A stretch of 64,000 bases of DNA from positions 1,860,001 to 1,924,000 of the forward strand of contig JBANAY010000004.1 of the NCBI GenBank assembly GCA_037952775.1. Reading direction: 5' to 3'. Below the pieces are notes generated by a model. That model had not been told where the DNA came from. It worked only from the letters and a program-made list of their open reading frames with translations, and did no database searches. This DNA is from Clonostachys chloroleuca. Taxonomy: Eukaryota > Ascomycota > Sordariomycetes > Hypocreales > Bionectriaceae. Shown here piece after piece: positions 48,914 through 58,892 of this stretch (position 1 is the stretch's first letter; every line of letters starts with the position of its first letter). Made by a program: the position numbers and the translations under genes.

Positions 48914-49282
48914 ATCAGCAAACGAACCTGTTATTAGAAGGAAAGAACCCCGGCCCTTGTCCTGTACGAGGTCACTGAAACCAGCATTATACCGCTTACT
49001 AAAATAGGACTTAGTGAGGGCGTAAATTGCCCTTTTTTGCTCATCAGGGATTTTGGCATCATGGAATGAGGATTTGCTTCGCTGATATGAGCGCGACAGC
49101 AAATTCGATGACGCCAAAATCCCTGATGAGCAAAAAAGGGCAATTTACGCCCTCACTAAGTCCTATTTTAGTAAGCGGTATAATGCTGGTTTCAGTGACC
49201 TCGTACAGGACAAAGGCCGGGGTTTTAACTTCTTGCTCTAGTTTGTTTCTCTTTCCTTCTAATAACAGGTTGGTTTGCTGAT
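48914..49282. repeat. Long inverted repeat built from an AAA-ATPase-like fragment
   Basis: Core arms 48946–49062 and 49108–49224 are 117 nt each and differ at only two positions by eye. Outer arms 48914–48945 and 49251–49282 (32 nt, one difference) continue the pairing after a 26-nt extra segment on the right (49225–49250). The loop is about 45 nt. Read outward, each arm encodes KIPDEQKRAIYALTKSYF, then SKRYNAGFSDLVQDKGRG. This resembles the segment just before the Walker A motif of fungal AAA-family ATPases, but the Walker A itself is absent. A transcript would fold into a long hairpin. Confidence 0.8.
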
Positions 49283-50114
49283 ATAAATTAGTGGTCTTCC
49301 AGGTGTCGATAAGACCCTGACGGTGGGAACTTTTCGCTGTCGACTTTGGCAGACGCGGACCGGAGCTGGAGCAACCACACCGCAACCGACGCAGAACGAA
49401 CCTACCATCGACAGCACCGCAAACACTGCAGAATGAGCTGCCATCGTTCCCCACAGCGCGGGAATCCGTCTCCATTTACTCGTAGCGTTGGCCGGTACGA
49501 CCAGTTCCATGGCACTAATGCCCAATTCTGGGACCTCAGGCCCAAACTCTGGGCCACTACCCTATTTCTGCCACTGAACCCAATTCTGGGCCACACCCCA
49601 ATTCTGGGCTACCGGGCTGAGTCTTGGGTTGCTGGCCGCCACCTTGAGCCCCGAGGAAAGTGCCGTTTAGTACTTTCGGCCCGGTGTGGCTCATTCAAAT
49701 ATTGATGTAACTCCGAATTGTGGGTAGGCGATGTGTAGGCGATGTGGCTATGCTAGCTTCCGTCACAATCGTAACGCCATGCGCCATTCATGGCGACTTT
49801 GTTCCGTCTTGATATTTCTACACAGCAAGGGTAGGTCTCCGTTACTCTGGATGAACCTATGCTTTACCTTTGGATTAGTCCCTTGGCTGGTTCATCTGGC
49901 GTCCAAACAACGTTATCATGCCAATTCAACGTACTGGAAAAGGGTGGCTTAATGCGGGGTTCTGAGGCGCCCTGCGATTGTCACGGTAGCATGTAAACAC
50001 ACTCGTCCCTACCTGCACCAGCGAGACGAGTGATTGGTAGGGTGGGTCGGCCTCTATTGGGTCGTGTCGAAAGGGAGAATTTGAACCGCGATTGACAAAG
50101 TAAAGACGTTACGG
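49283..50114. other. Unassigned sequence with clustered CCCAATTCTGGG words
   Basis: Four copies of a CCCAA-TCTGGG word (exact at 49521, 49579 and 49597; variant at 49541) lie within about 90 bases. No coding content recognised. Confidence 0.4.
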
Positions 50115-50603
50115 CTATGAAGCCTCTGGGATGTACGCTGGTGTTTCAGGCGGCCGGTTTACGCGCGCGGCTCTTTGCGCCTCGACTTTAGCCTTTCTCT
50201 CTCCATGGGAAAGTCTTCTCCCGAAGGGACCCATAGCATCTTGACCATGTTGCCGCGTTGTTCGAGCCGTTCGGCCCGCCTTGCACGGTACACTGCCCTG
50301 AGGCAGTGCGATCACTTGCAGTGCCGACCGGCTGCTCGCCATGACCGTTTTGTTTAGGTGCCGCAGTCCGTCCGGCAGGCGTCGTAGCGCTGTCGCTATT
50401 GCTTCTAGATCGCCCGTGTACGTGTTCTGGTTGTCGCTTGAGCCGATTGTAGACGAGCACCTGGCCAGCACTTGGCGGTCACCATGTGTGTCATGAACGA
50501 TGCCCACGATGCTGATGCGGCCTGCCTTCCCCAACGCACTCGTCGCCACGAGGATACCGTCCATCCTTCCGATTGCCACCTCAGGTTGGTTGTCATGCCC
50601 CAC
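50115..50603 (-). mobile_element. LINE-type retroelement relic (RNase H region)
   Basis: A 162-codon frame contains NTYTGDLEAIATALRRLP and then TVMASSRSALQVIALPQ. This matches the RNase H-like segment after the reverse transcriptase of fungal non-LTR elements, where the TxELxAI and SDSQAAL-like motifs carry the acidic residues (here GDLEAI and SSRSAL, so one catalytic Asp is replaced). No reverse transcriptase or endonuclease motifs are present nearby, so only a fragment remains. Confidence 0.65.
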
Positions 50604-50674
50604 TGGCAGATGGCAGTGCCAGGGCGGAAGCGCGTATGCGTTGAGAATAGAGCTGTGATGGGCTGGGTCAACTC

Positions 50675-50760
50675 GGCTAATATCCGCTTATATCTACCCA
50701 TCCATCAGCTATAAAGTGGCTAATGTCCGGTTATGCCTACCCATCCGTCAGCTATAAAGG
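50675..50760. repeat. 43-bp tandem duplication, two copies
   Basis: Copies 50675–50717 and 50718–50760 abut exactly and differ at six positions, four of them transitions. Each copy ends with a CTATAAAG box. Confidence 0.85.
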
Positions 50761-50810
50761 ACCTACTCTTCCTCCCAGCCCTAAGCTGATTTCACTCCAG
50801 CCCTCAATCA

Positions 50811-50920
50811 TGTCTATCCGCAAGGCTTTCCCGAAAATGTCGCAACAGAGCCTCCTTGACTTACCCAACGAGGTTCTAGTAACTATCCTCAGGATGCATA
50901 ATAATAGTTGCAGATGCTAG
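50811..50920 (+). pseudogene. F-box protein N-terminal stub
   Basis: The frame reads MSQQSLLDLPNEVLVTIL, the opening of an F-box (LxxLPxEVLxxI), then breaks off after about 10 more residues. F-boxes normally run about 45 residues to a conserved Trp and bind Skp1 in SCF ligases. No continuation was found downstream to 51300. Confidence 0.55.
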
Positions 50921-51776
50921 ACGATGGCAATTGGAAATGGAGGCATTGGAATCATGGGGCTTGATATATGTATCTCATGCTTCTTGAAAATGTAACGTGA
51001 CTCGACTACTAACGAGAGAGAAGACATGCAGCGTCCTCGTCCTACTAGGATAGCTCCAAAGGTTCATACCCCTGGTCACCTCCGACGTAGAAGGTGCTCA
51101 GGGGTCTGAACTTTTTGTGGGTCTGAGTCATTTGCCGAATTCAAATCAGCCGGAGCATCTCACAAGCCTGTGTGTGTCCGTCTTTCCATAGCAGGCGATG
51201 AGATATCTGGCTTGAGGCAAAGTAGCCAGTCAGCATATTGATTTCAACTGAATATCCAAGAGGCCAACGACAAGGTCAAGAGCTTGGAAGCTGATATGCA
51301 GATCCCGGGGAAAGAATTACAGATTTTCAGGGCGCGGGCCTTTCTCGAAATGGAAAAATTTAGTGGGAACGCTCTAAGCTCGTACCTCGTTTAACCTTGA
51401 TCCAAGATCTCGCGATTCGCTTCTGGGTCTCCTTACGCATGCTTTCTCAATATTTGTGGAGCCCCCCTGGTCCTTGCTTTTACGACATCCGGACCGAAAC
51501 ACAGCCTCAGCAACAAGTCTGAAATCTAACGTTTGCCCCTGGATTTATTTCAATTTCTGCTCTAGTTATTAATTTAATGAACTGGGTATGCATTGCCTCT
51601 CTCTTAATACGCCTAGATAGCAACAACTCAAAGTATTCATTATCTACTTATATTTCATCCATATTACTCTCTCTGTAACTCGAATATTGCACCACTTATC
51701 CTCGTTTCTCCCTCGACTATATTGCTGCTTCTGTTTCATTGATTTCTTCACTTGGTATACTCGATTTTCTTTCGAC
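50921..51776. other. Spacer before RTA1 gene A
   Basis: No gene recognised. The last 200 bases are pyrimidine-rich and probably contain the promoter and 5' UTR of the RTA1 gene. Confidence 0.4.
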
Positions 51777-52843
51777 ATGATTCAAATTCCATCAAACCAA
51801 ATGGTCAGCTCTCATTTTGGGGTTCATGGGCGAGAAGCGTCAGAAGGATTGGAAGGATTCCGTCTGTATCACTACGATCCAACGCTGGCAGGTGCAATAA
51901 TTTTCGTTCTGCTTTTTCTTGCCACTAGTTTTGTCCACGTATGGCAAATATACCGTTCTCGATGCTGGTTTGCAATTCCTCTCCTCCTTGGCGGCCTTTG
52001 TAAGATCCCCATTATCCACTTGACCACTCCAAGATCTCCTTTGAGTTCCTCTGACATTATTTTATTTGTTTCAAGTTGAGGTGATTGGATATATAGGACG
52101 TTGCACATCGAGCAAAGAGAGTCCGAATTGGACTTTGGGCCCTTACATCATCCAAGCCATCCTACTGCTAGTAGCCCCAGCTTTGTTCGCTGCAACAATT
52201 TATATGGAATTGGGCAGGATTATAATTCTAGTTCATGGAGAGGACAGAGCTCTAATCCGGAGAACATGGCTTACAAAGGCATTTGTTGGGGGTGATATAT
52301 TATCCTTCTTCCTGCAAGGCGGAGGTTGGTACCAATTCTCTGTAAATTTCAAGACCATAAACTGACGAGACCAACACATCTGCAGGCGGTGGGTACCAGG
52401 CAACTAGTACACTCGAAGCATTGAAAACTGGCTCGGACATTATCATTGCTGGATTATTTGTGCAGCTTCTTTTCTTTGGCGTGTTTCTCGTCGTGTCTGT
52501 TCTTTTCCATCGCTCGATCGTCCAAATGCCAACCAGCTACTCGGCAAACCCCAACATGCCATGGAAACGGCATCTTGGAGTCCTTTACCTTACCGGTATA
52601 TTGATCATGGTTCGATCCATTTTCCGAGCCGTCGAGTATCTACAAGGATTTAATGGCTACCTGCTACGACACGAGGCTTACCTCTATATTTTCGACGCGC
52701 TCCTCATGCTTCTCGTCATGGTTATATTCAACCTAATTCACCCTGGAGAAATAGCCATGCTTTTAAGGTACGATCAGCCGAAATCTGATGGCATTGAGCT
52801 CATAAGCCATGGTCGCCATGAGCGGCTGCACTCTAACGCGTAA
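51777..52843 (+). CDS. RTA1-family seven-helix membrane protein (copy A)
   Basis: Model join(51777..51999,52076..52324,52386..52843), 309 aa, phases consistent (donors GTAAGA and GTTGGT). About seven hydrophobic helices. RTA1 landmarks: YHYDPTLAGAI, FEVIGYIGRC after intron 1, YIIQAILLLVAPALFAATIY, FVGGDILSFFLQGGGGG, and IFRAVEYLQGFNGYLLRHE. The family includes yeast Rsb1 (sphingoid-base export) and Rta1/Candida RTA2 (azole and lipid stress). Substrate unknown here. The start was taken at the Met just before the first helix region; a frame 30 codons longer exists upstream. Paralogue of the gene at 55085. Confidence 0.9.
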
Positions 52844-53096
52844 ACCGGCTTGTTTTTATTGTCTAGCCAGCCCAAAGGGATACATACTGGTTTGGTTGAA
52901 TCCAAATCAGACATTGGTGGCTTTGAGAATATAGATGGGCCCTGTGAGGGATCCTACGTGGTTCTAGATTCGCCGTAACGGTGAAGATGTATACTTGGAG
53001 TTTAAGTTATAGACAGAAGTATTTGTGTGCAAAATTTTCAGCATTATCAAGTGTTCCCCGCCCCAGAAACAGTCTCTCTGTTACAAAAAAAGACCA
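52844..53096. terminator. Convergent 3' ends
   Basis: About 250 bases between RTA1 copy A (+) and the Zn2Cys6 gene (-); no gene. Confidence 0.35.
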
Positions 53097-54463
53097 CTAG
53101 AGATAGCTAGTTTTCATCATACGGCAACTCTGTCCAGTCCATTGTTTCCAATAATCGCCCAAAACCTCCTCTACAGCACTGACGATATTCCGCCCCCAGC
53201 CGCTGAAACACCAAATGTGGTCTATTGAGTTTAACATGGCACCAAAAAAGGTGAATAACACTAAAGTCGGGGGCTGACGTTGCTGCAACCGGTCAAAATA
53301 CTGCTCAGGCACGCAATGAATGAAGAGCAGGGGGCCAGCCCACTGCCGATTATAGATTGAATCATCTACTTCGTCATTCGGTGTGCCCTGGAATTGCATC
53401 ATGAAGATCCAACATCTCTTCAAGAGCCGCAGCACGAACTCGTACATTTCGACGTCTTCGCGATGGCATTTAGCCCACACTGCCTCAATGCCGTCGAAGT
53501 ACTCGGAAGGCCCCATGCTATCAGGGTCAATACTGTCCCAGTTGTTGACTTTAAATAACTTTTCCAAGCGTCCAAATTGAATATGCTGAAAAACTGTGCC
53601 GAGGACAGAACCGACGCCGCGCACCATCGGGATCCATTCAGCACCGAGGATGATCGCTCTCCGGCGCGCCGTGTCGGCATCAGGGAGAGGCTTTTTGTTG
53701 ATGGCGAAGGTGTAAAAAATATTTAGGACCGAGAATAAGAAAAGTGCCTCGCCATTGCTTGCATTGGCAGAACTAAGAGCCTCGTTGAATCCCTGGAGAC
53801 CTTTCCCATGGTCACGGATGGCGGTGACAAGGTGGTGACTCTCGTGCTCTGGATTTGTCTCGGCTAAATGAAGGCTCGTGATGCTGAAGATGGTTTGGAG
53901 TAGAAATACATGCTGCAGGCCAACCTGGGGGCATATTATACCCCAGAGATGATCGTATTTAGGTGCCTGGTAAATGGTCCGACTGGTTGTTGTGGTCCAA
54001 TGATGGAGAAGTGCCAAGTCCTCGAGGCAAAATTGTTCGGGGCAGAGAGTATAGGCTTCCGGTGACGTTAAAAATGGTGTAGAATAGGACGGGGAAGAAG
54101 CTTGTTCTGAGCGACGTCCATCATCTGACAGGGAGGGGGAACTTGTAGCTGGCAAGGCGTAAGACTGGCGCTCCCTGCTTGGGTAGATACAGTTCGTTAG
54201 CCGACGGACGCAATTGCCACAGGAAGGTTTGCCTTCGTTGCACTATCAACTATCAGCGATTCAGTAAACGAGAGAATTAGTAATGAGAATAGAGGGGTTC
54301 ACCCAAGGCGTAACGAGGGATGAACTGCTTGGCTTCTCTCAATTACCTTGACTCGCCGTCTTTTGCATTCGAAACAGCCCAGTCTCGATTTGATATGGAC
54401 TTTACGCCGAATCGGTGTGGCTGTGGCGTCGGGGGAGCCTCCAGCCTCATCGTCGTCATGCAT
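53097..54463 (-). CDS. Zn2Cys6 transcription factor, sterol-uptake (Upc2)-like
   Basis: Model complement(join(53097..54242,54347..54463)), 420 aa. The intron splits the zinc cluster and must be removed to complete it: C30, C33, C40, C47, C50, C57, preceded by KVHIKSRLGC. The basic FECKRRRVK linker and compact spacing resemble the Upc2/Ecm22 group. The remainder is an all-helical ligand or regulatory domain of the kind in fungal C6 regulators (DLALLHHWTTTTSRTIYQ, FLLQTIFSITSLHLAE, NPEHESHHLVTAIRDHGKG). Start at the ATG in MHDDDEAGG, because the frame further upstream lacks an ATG. Convergent with RTA1 copy A and divergent from copy B, so it is a likely local regulator; that link is inference. 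Confidence 0.88.
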
Positions 54464-55084
54464 TGCTTCGTATAGGTACCTGCCATGCAAAGCGAGGTCT
54501 CTTTAGCAGGTTCGGATGTTCGGGCGCTGTCTTGAGAGTGTAAACCGAAATCCGAAGAGAAAGTCAAATGCAGGGTGCGAGTTTACTCTTATTCTGCAAC
54601 ACTTTGCTGGCGTCGCTTGCCGACCCATACCATTTTAGGTTTGAAATTTTAGGTGGGGACGACAGAGTTGCGACCACCCAAGAGCGAGGTAACGAAGTGT
54701 GTACGAAGTGTGTACGAAGTACTCCGTATATACGAGCTATTTACGAACTACGAGGCATGTTTGTAGAGACGCTGTGAGGTGATTCGATCGCTGCGTTTCC
54801 ACCCAGTAGCCGAAATGGCCAAGTCGAGTGGGTCTGCCCATAAGAAAATGCAAGCTAGGGACATGTGGAGTGTTCCACATCGGTAGACTAAGATCGCTTT
54901 GGTGCATACTGCCGTCGTTGGCATTGAACGAGCTTGATAGATCCTATTCAAACAACCCCCACGGGCACTCCGACACCATTCATTTCAAAGATCTCTCGTG
55001 CCCGGATGGCCAGATTAGCTATTCTCTCTAGATGCAACGCCTTTTTTCCAGCCCGAACCAAGACGCGGGGAAACTCATTCACCA
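54464..55084. promoter_or_regulatory. Shared promoter of Zn2Cys6 gene and RTA1 copy B
   Basis: About 620 bases between divergent starts. It holds an 11-bp tandem repeat (unit ACGAAGTGTGT at 54692 and 54703, partial at 54714) directly followed by the palindrome CGTATATACG (54725–54734). On the minus strand this includes TCGTATA, the published sterol-response core bound by yeast Upc2/Ecm22. More TACGA words follow at 54731–54752. Confidence 0.5.
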
Positions 55085-55992
55085 ATGATGAGCGGCACAA
55101 CGGCAGACGAGGCTGCAGCGGCCTTCGACTTCAAACTCTACCGATATACTCCCTCGTTGCCTGCGGCCATCACAGCTGTCATCGTCTTTACTAGCCTCAC
55201 GATCTTACATGTCTGGCGTATGTACAAGGCTCGAGCCAGATACTTTCTAGCTTTTGCTCTTGGTGGAGCATGTAAGTGATTCACCGTGAGTTTTATTGCC
55301 TTCAAGAGATGCGTAGGTTGACGTATTCGACGGCAGTTCAGTCAATCGGATACGTAGGCAGGGTATGGAATCACTACGACCAATTTTCCATCGGTGGCTT
55401 CGTTATGCAGGCCATACTCATCCTCGTTGCACCGGCGCTCTACGCCGCCTCGATATACATGATCCTAGGCCGCCTGATCCGCGCACTCGGCGCATCTGAG
55501 TTATCCTTTATTCCGCCTAAATGGGTCACCCGCATATTTGTCGCAGGCGATGTTGTTGCATTTTCTCTCCAGGCAGGAGGCGGTGGTATCCAAGCAGCCG
55601 GCACATTAGAATTCTACAACATCGGCGAAAAAATCATCATCACTGGTCTGTTCGTCCAGATAGCCTTCTTTGGCTTTTTCGTCATTACTTCCATATTATT
55701 TCATTACCGCCTCAGTTCCCGGCCGACCGAGATAGCGCTAGTGGGAAACATACCCTGGAAACGGTACTTATATGTGCTTTATGCAACCAGCCTAATAATT
55801 CTGATTAGAAGTATCTTCAGGGTTATAGAGTACCTCCAAGGAAACGGTGGATATCTCATTTCACATGAGATCTTCCTATATATTTTTGATACCATCCTCA
55901 TGGCTGCGGTGATGCTCATTTTCCTTGTATGGTATGTACAGCACTTGCAGCCACAGAAGGATGCCCAGCAATTGGAATTGAGTAGCTCGTAG
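55085..55992 (+). CDS. RTA1-family seven-helix membrane protein (copy B)
   Basis: Model join(55085..55271,55337..55992), 280 aa. Met1 and Met2 are adjacent. The first intron falls at the same codon position as in copy A (after the GGA/GGL of the second helix), and the second intron of copy A is absent. Landmarks: YRYTPSLPAAI, FQSIGYVGRV, MQAILILVAPALYAASIY, FVAGDVVAFSLQAGGGG, and IFRVIEYLQGNGGYLISHE. The shared intron position and layout show common descent with copy A, but sequence similarity is only moderate, so the duplication is old. Likely lipid transport or resistance at the plasma membrane, by family. Confidence 0.9.
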
Positions 55993-56475
55993 TTGCAACA
56001 AAGAGGACAAACGGCGTGGCTCTCAAATCTCCAAGGGGTATATGAGGCCTCTTTTCACTACGCAGTGCTGCAATAAGGGCAATAAATTCAATGCACCTGA
56101 ACTCAATCCTTACTTAATATTCAATACTATTTGTATTAGAAAAAATAGGTTGGAAAGCTGTACCAAAGATCTAAAGATACAAAAGAGATTTATTAGCTAA
56201 ATAATGAATTACTATTTAATTTATATATAAGTTCTATAGAGTAGCTATTGTAAATATATTAAGTTTCCTTGTAGAGGAAGTAATTTATTCACCAAAGAAC
56301 GTGTGGCACTGTGCTGATACCGGTTGATAATTAACATCTTGTTATTAGAAATAGGAGAGTCTACATTTATAATTCAAATATTCGACCATCTGATAAAGTC
56401 ATGTTCGAAATACGAAAATAACGGGGTTGCCAGTGATGTCTTAATCTTTCCCATTTTTTGACCTCACCTAGCAGT
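55993..56475. other. AT-rich spacer
   Basis: Strongly AT-rich sequence without frames, especially 56090–56330, unlike the GC level of neighbouring genes. Consistent with decayed DNA. Confidence 0.45.
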
Positions 56476-57280
56476 TTAATTCCACAGTTCATCTTTGCTG
56501 ACACACATACAGGCCATTTCTATTTGTTCATCAGTTTGACATACCAAGACTTTGCTTCTTGTATCTTCGCAGGAAATATCTTGTACGATTGAACCTTTGG
56601 TGGAGATGCTCTCGTTAGCAGCATCAGAAATGGCAAAACCAAGACAAGCAGTACTGCTGACGATAGCAGATCTTAAGCGGGAGCTCTTCTCGCCAATTCC
56701 TCCAGCGAATACAATGGCATCTACCTTGCCCCCAAGCGAAACGTAATAGCTTCCAATGAAGGCGGAAACACGGTCGACAAAGAGGTCGAAAGCAAGAGCG
56801 TGCTGTGGGTTCTCTGCACGGTCGGCTCCGACAATAGCTGCAAAATCCGCAGTTCCTGTCAGGGAGGAGAGACCTGATTCCTTATTGAGAATCTCTTCGG
56901 CCTTTGAGATGTGAAGCATCTTTGTTGAAGCGGGCGATAACTTTCCAACATCGCTAGCGTAATGGAAGACAAGGCTGCGGGTCAAAAGATCAGCATGCAA
57001 TTTCAAGCAAAGAGCAATGACAGATATCAAACAAGAATATTTGTCTTACCTCGGATCTACATTTCCGCTGCGAGTTGCTCCAAGGAGTCCTGAGAGGGGT
57101 GTTAGCCCCATGCTTGTATCCCAGCTCTTCCCGCCTTTGACGGCGCAGACGCTGGCACCGCTACCCAGATGCAATGCAATAATATTCAATTGGCTTAACA
57201 TCCTTTTGTAGAAAATCGGCCACATAACGACGGTGGTAAATCGAGCCCAGAGTGCGTGCGCCCTCATTTCGTCCGCAATC
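56476..57280 (-). pseudogene. Acetate kinase, 5'-truncated and frameshifted
   Basis: Downstream exon 56974..56476 and upstream part ending at 57050 splice cleanly to NVDPSLVFHY. Conserved acetate kinase text: [20 protein letters not shown] (the ATP-binding GSGxS loop), [16 protein letters not shown], and the C-terminal IVFAGGIGEKSSRLR. Upstream, the expected [10 protein letters not shown] precedes NIIALHLG in a different frame, so a frameshift lies near 57190. The first roughly 170 residues, with the catalytic Asn and Arg near the N-terminus, are not recognisable. The family converts acetyl phosphate to acetate and ATP, paired with phosphoketolase in some fungi. The remaining C-terminal half could not be active. 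Confidence 0.8.
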
Positions 57281-57556
57281 CTGAGGGCGGACCATGGCGT
57301 CAATAGCGACTTGTTTTGCACTGGGCGGAACTGGTGGAAGTCTCCTTTTGGCAGGTGACTACAGGGGCTGGTGGCGTCTCCGTGTGACTTTTTTCTCTTT
57401 AGCGGGTCAAGACGTTGCATACAGGCGCTAGCCTACGGCTCGGACCCCGCATTTGATGGTATTATGTTTACCACAGTTTTGCATCTTCTTCTTTGCTTCT
57501 GGCTCTAATTTATTCAATCTAAATCTTCCTCACACAGAAACATTAAGTGGCTCCCC

Positions 57557-57945
57557 ATGGCGATTGATTACTCGAAATGGGATAACATAGACACGGATTC
57601 AGAACCAGAAATTTTGCCTCCATCAGTCCCTGTACCCCAAGTTCCCAATGGTGCACCAGCTACAACACCGCCGATTACAAGCGGTACATCAGAACCCATC
57701 CAAGCCGTCCTCATACGGTGTGATATTGAGAGGATTAGATTCACATCTTTGGTCCTTGACAATGATCCAGGGAGATCACCCCGTCTTCTCTAATTACATT
57801 CCCCCGGTCCCAAGGCTCATCGAGGTTCCCCTGGTCTTCCACCGTGTCGGCACCCAGTCTACGAACCGGGCGGACCTCGACAATCAAATTGCTACATATA
57901 TCAACATTAGAATAGTAGAGAGGCTATACTTTATAATATAGCTTC
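57557..57945 (+). pseudogene. Truncated gene related to fungal MYND-type proteins
   Basis: The frame opens with MAIDYSKWDNIDTDSEPE and later AVLIRCDIERIRFTSLVLD, then shifts by one base near 57750–57775 to continue as HPVFSNYIPPVP, EVPLVFHRVGTQ and then NRADLDNQIATYINI. I recall this arrangement from fungal proteins that carry a MYND zinc finger, but no finger is present. It ends in AT-rich sequence soon after. Clear relic; family name tentative. Confidence 0.5.
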
Positions 57946-58012
57946 TAATAGTGGAGCTAGATCCTAAGAGTACGTTGAGATCCAACGGACTGTGTTGATA
58001 ACGACTAATCTA

Positions 58013-58624
58013 TCAGGGCGAGATCATGCCTTCAACCTGCTTGACTCCTTCTAGCGGCTGGATGTAATCCCTCCGTCGCTTGGTGAACGCCTCAGCGTTG
58101 ATTGAACCAAGGTTGGTAAAGGGCTCATCAAGACTACCCGCCTTGATAGAGATAGTGCCGGGGAAAGCCTCGGGTTTTCCATAAAGGGTAGAACCGCAGT
58201 GGCCACAAAAGTGTGTATTATACGGCTTTTGGGAGTCGGCGATATAGCAAGACTTCTTTGTCGTTCCTGAAGGGCTCGATAAGGACAGAGCTTATAGAAT
58301 GGATCAAGGAGGGCTTACCTTGTGTAATGCGGAAAAGCTCCTCGGAGATGATGATGTTAACGCTAAAGGCACTTGCAGTTCGCTAGTGACCATCATGTTA
58401 GCCACTGCTTGCTGAAGCTGCTCATAGTTAAAGCGGAAATTGATAGCAACATCAAGACAAACCCTTTGGCAATTCAGGCAGTGGCAGACGGCCTTTACGG
58501 ATGAAGAAACTATGCGCTTGGTTAGATATGGCAACTCTGGTAGAATGGTAGAAGAAAGGGGTCCCGAACTGTCCGCAGAATACTTGACGGCGCCGCAGAC
58601 GCAACTCCCAGTGACAGTAGACAT
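58013..58624 (-). CDS. GFA/CENP-V-fold zinc protein
   Basis: Model complement(join(58013..58266,58319..58382,58463..58624)), 159 aa, phases consistent. Zinc ligands of the glutathione-dependent formaldehyde-activating fold: C8 and C10 (GSCVCGAVKY), C47, C49 and C52 (VCHCLNCQR), C96 and C99 (FCGHCGSTLY). The intron pair is supported because removal gives CQRRTASAFSVNIII and ITQGTTKKSCYI, as the family expects. Residues 19–42 are an unusual insert that may hide another small intron. The family includes S-(hydroxymethyl)glutathione synthase and many uncharacterised fungal paralogues in metabolic clusters; substrate unknown. Head-to-head with the regulator at 58893. Confidence 0.85.
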
Positions 58625-58892
58625 GGTGATAAAATTGATTTGAGGCAGAGATAGATTTGAGACTGATATGATAATACATCCGAGCTGATCAGACGCCCCA
58701 GACCGGAAACCTTTATACCCGAGTCACTGTGATAAGAAGCTCAGGCTTAGTGCCTCGGGCTACTGAACTAAAGCCCGAGTCCCTAGCTACCACGTAACTA
58801 GTCGGCGAGTTCAGGGAGTCCCACTAGCTATCATCCAATGATCTCGTCTCTAAATTCTTAACCCCCACTTCGATGAATGTGAAGTTTTACTG
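58625..58892. promoter_or_regulatory. Shared promoter with CGG/CCG inverted repeat
   Basis: 268 bases between divergent starts. A perfect 8-bp inverted repeat CTCGGGCT (58754–58761) and AGCCCGAG (58772–58779) has a 10-nt spacer, placing CGG and CCG triplets in inverted orientation. That is the kind of site Zn2Cys6 homodimers bind, though the 18-nt triplet spacing is longer than Gal4's 11. Confidence 0.45.

Noticed and set aside
49059..49475. 138-codon minus-strand frame over the right arm of the inverted repeat
   Set aside because: The AAA-like text is read on the other strand of the arm, so this frame is most likely a shadow.
57910..57950. AT-rich hairpin around GCTATA and TATAGC
   Set aside because: Short and in AT-rich decayed DNA. 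No terminal repeats or target-site duplication to call a MITE.
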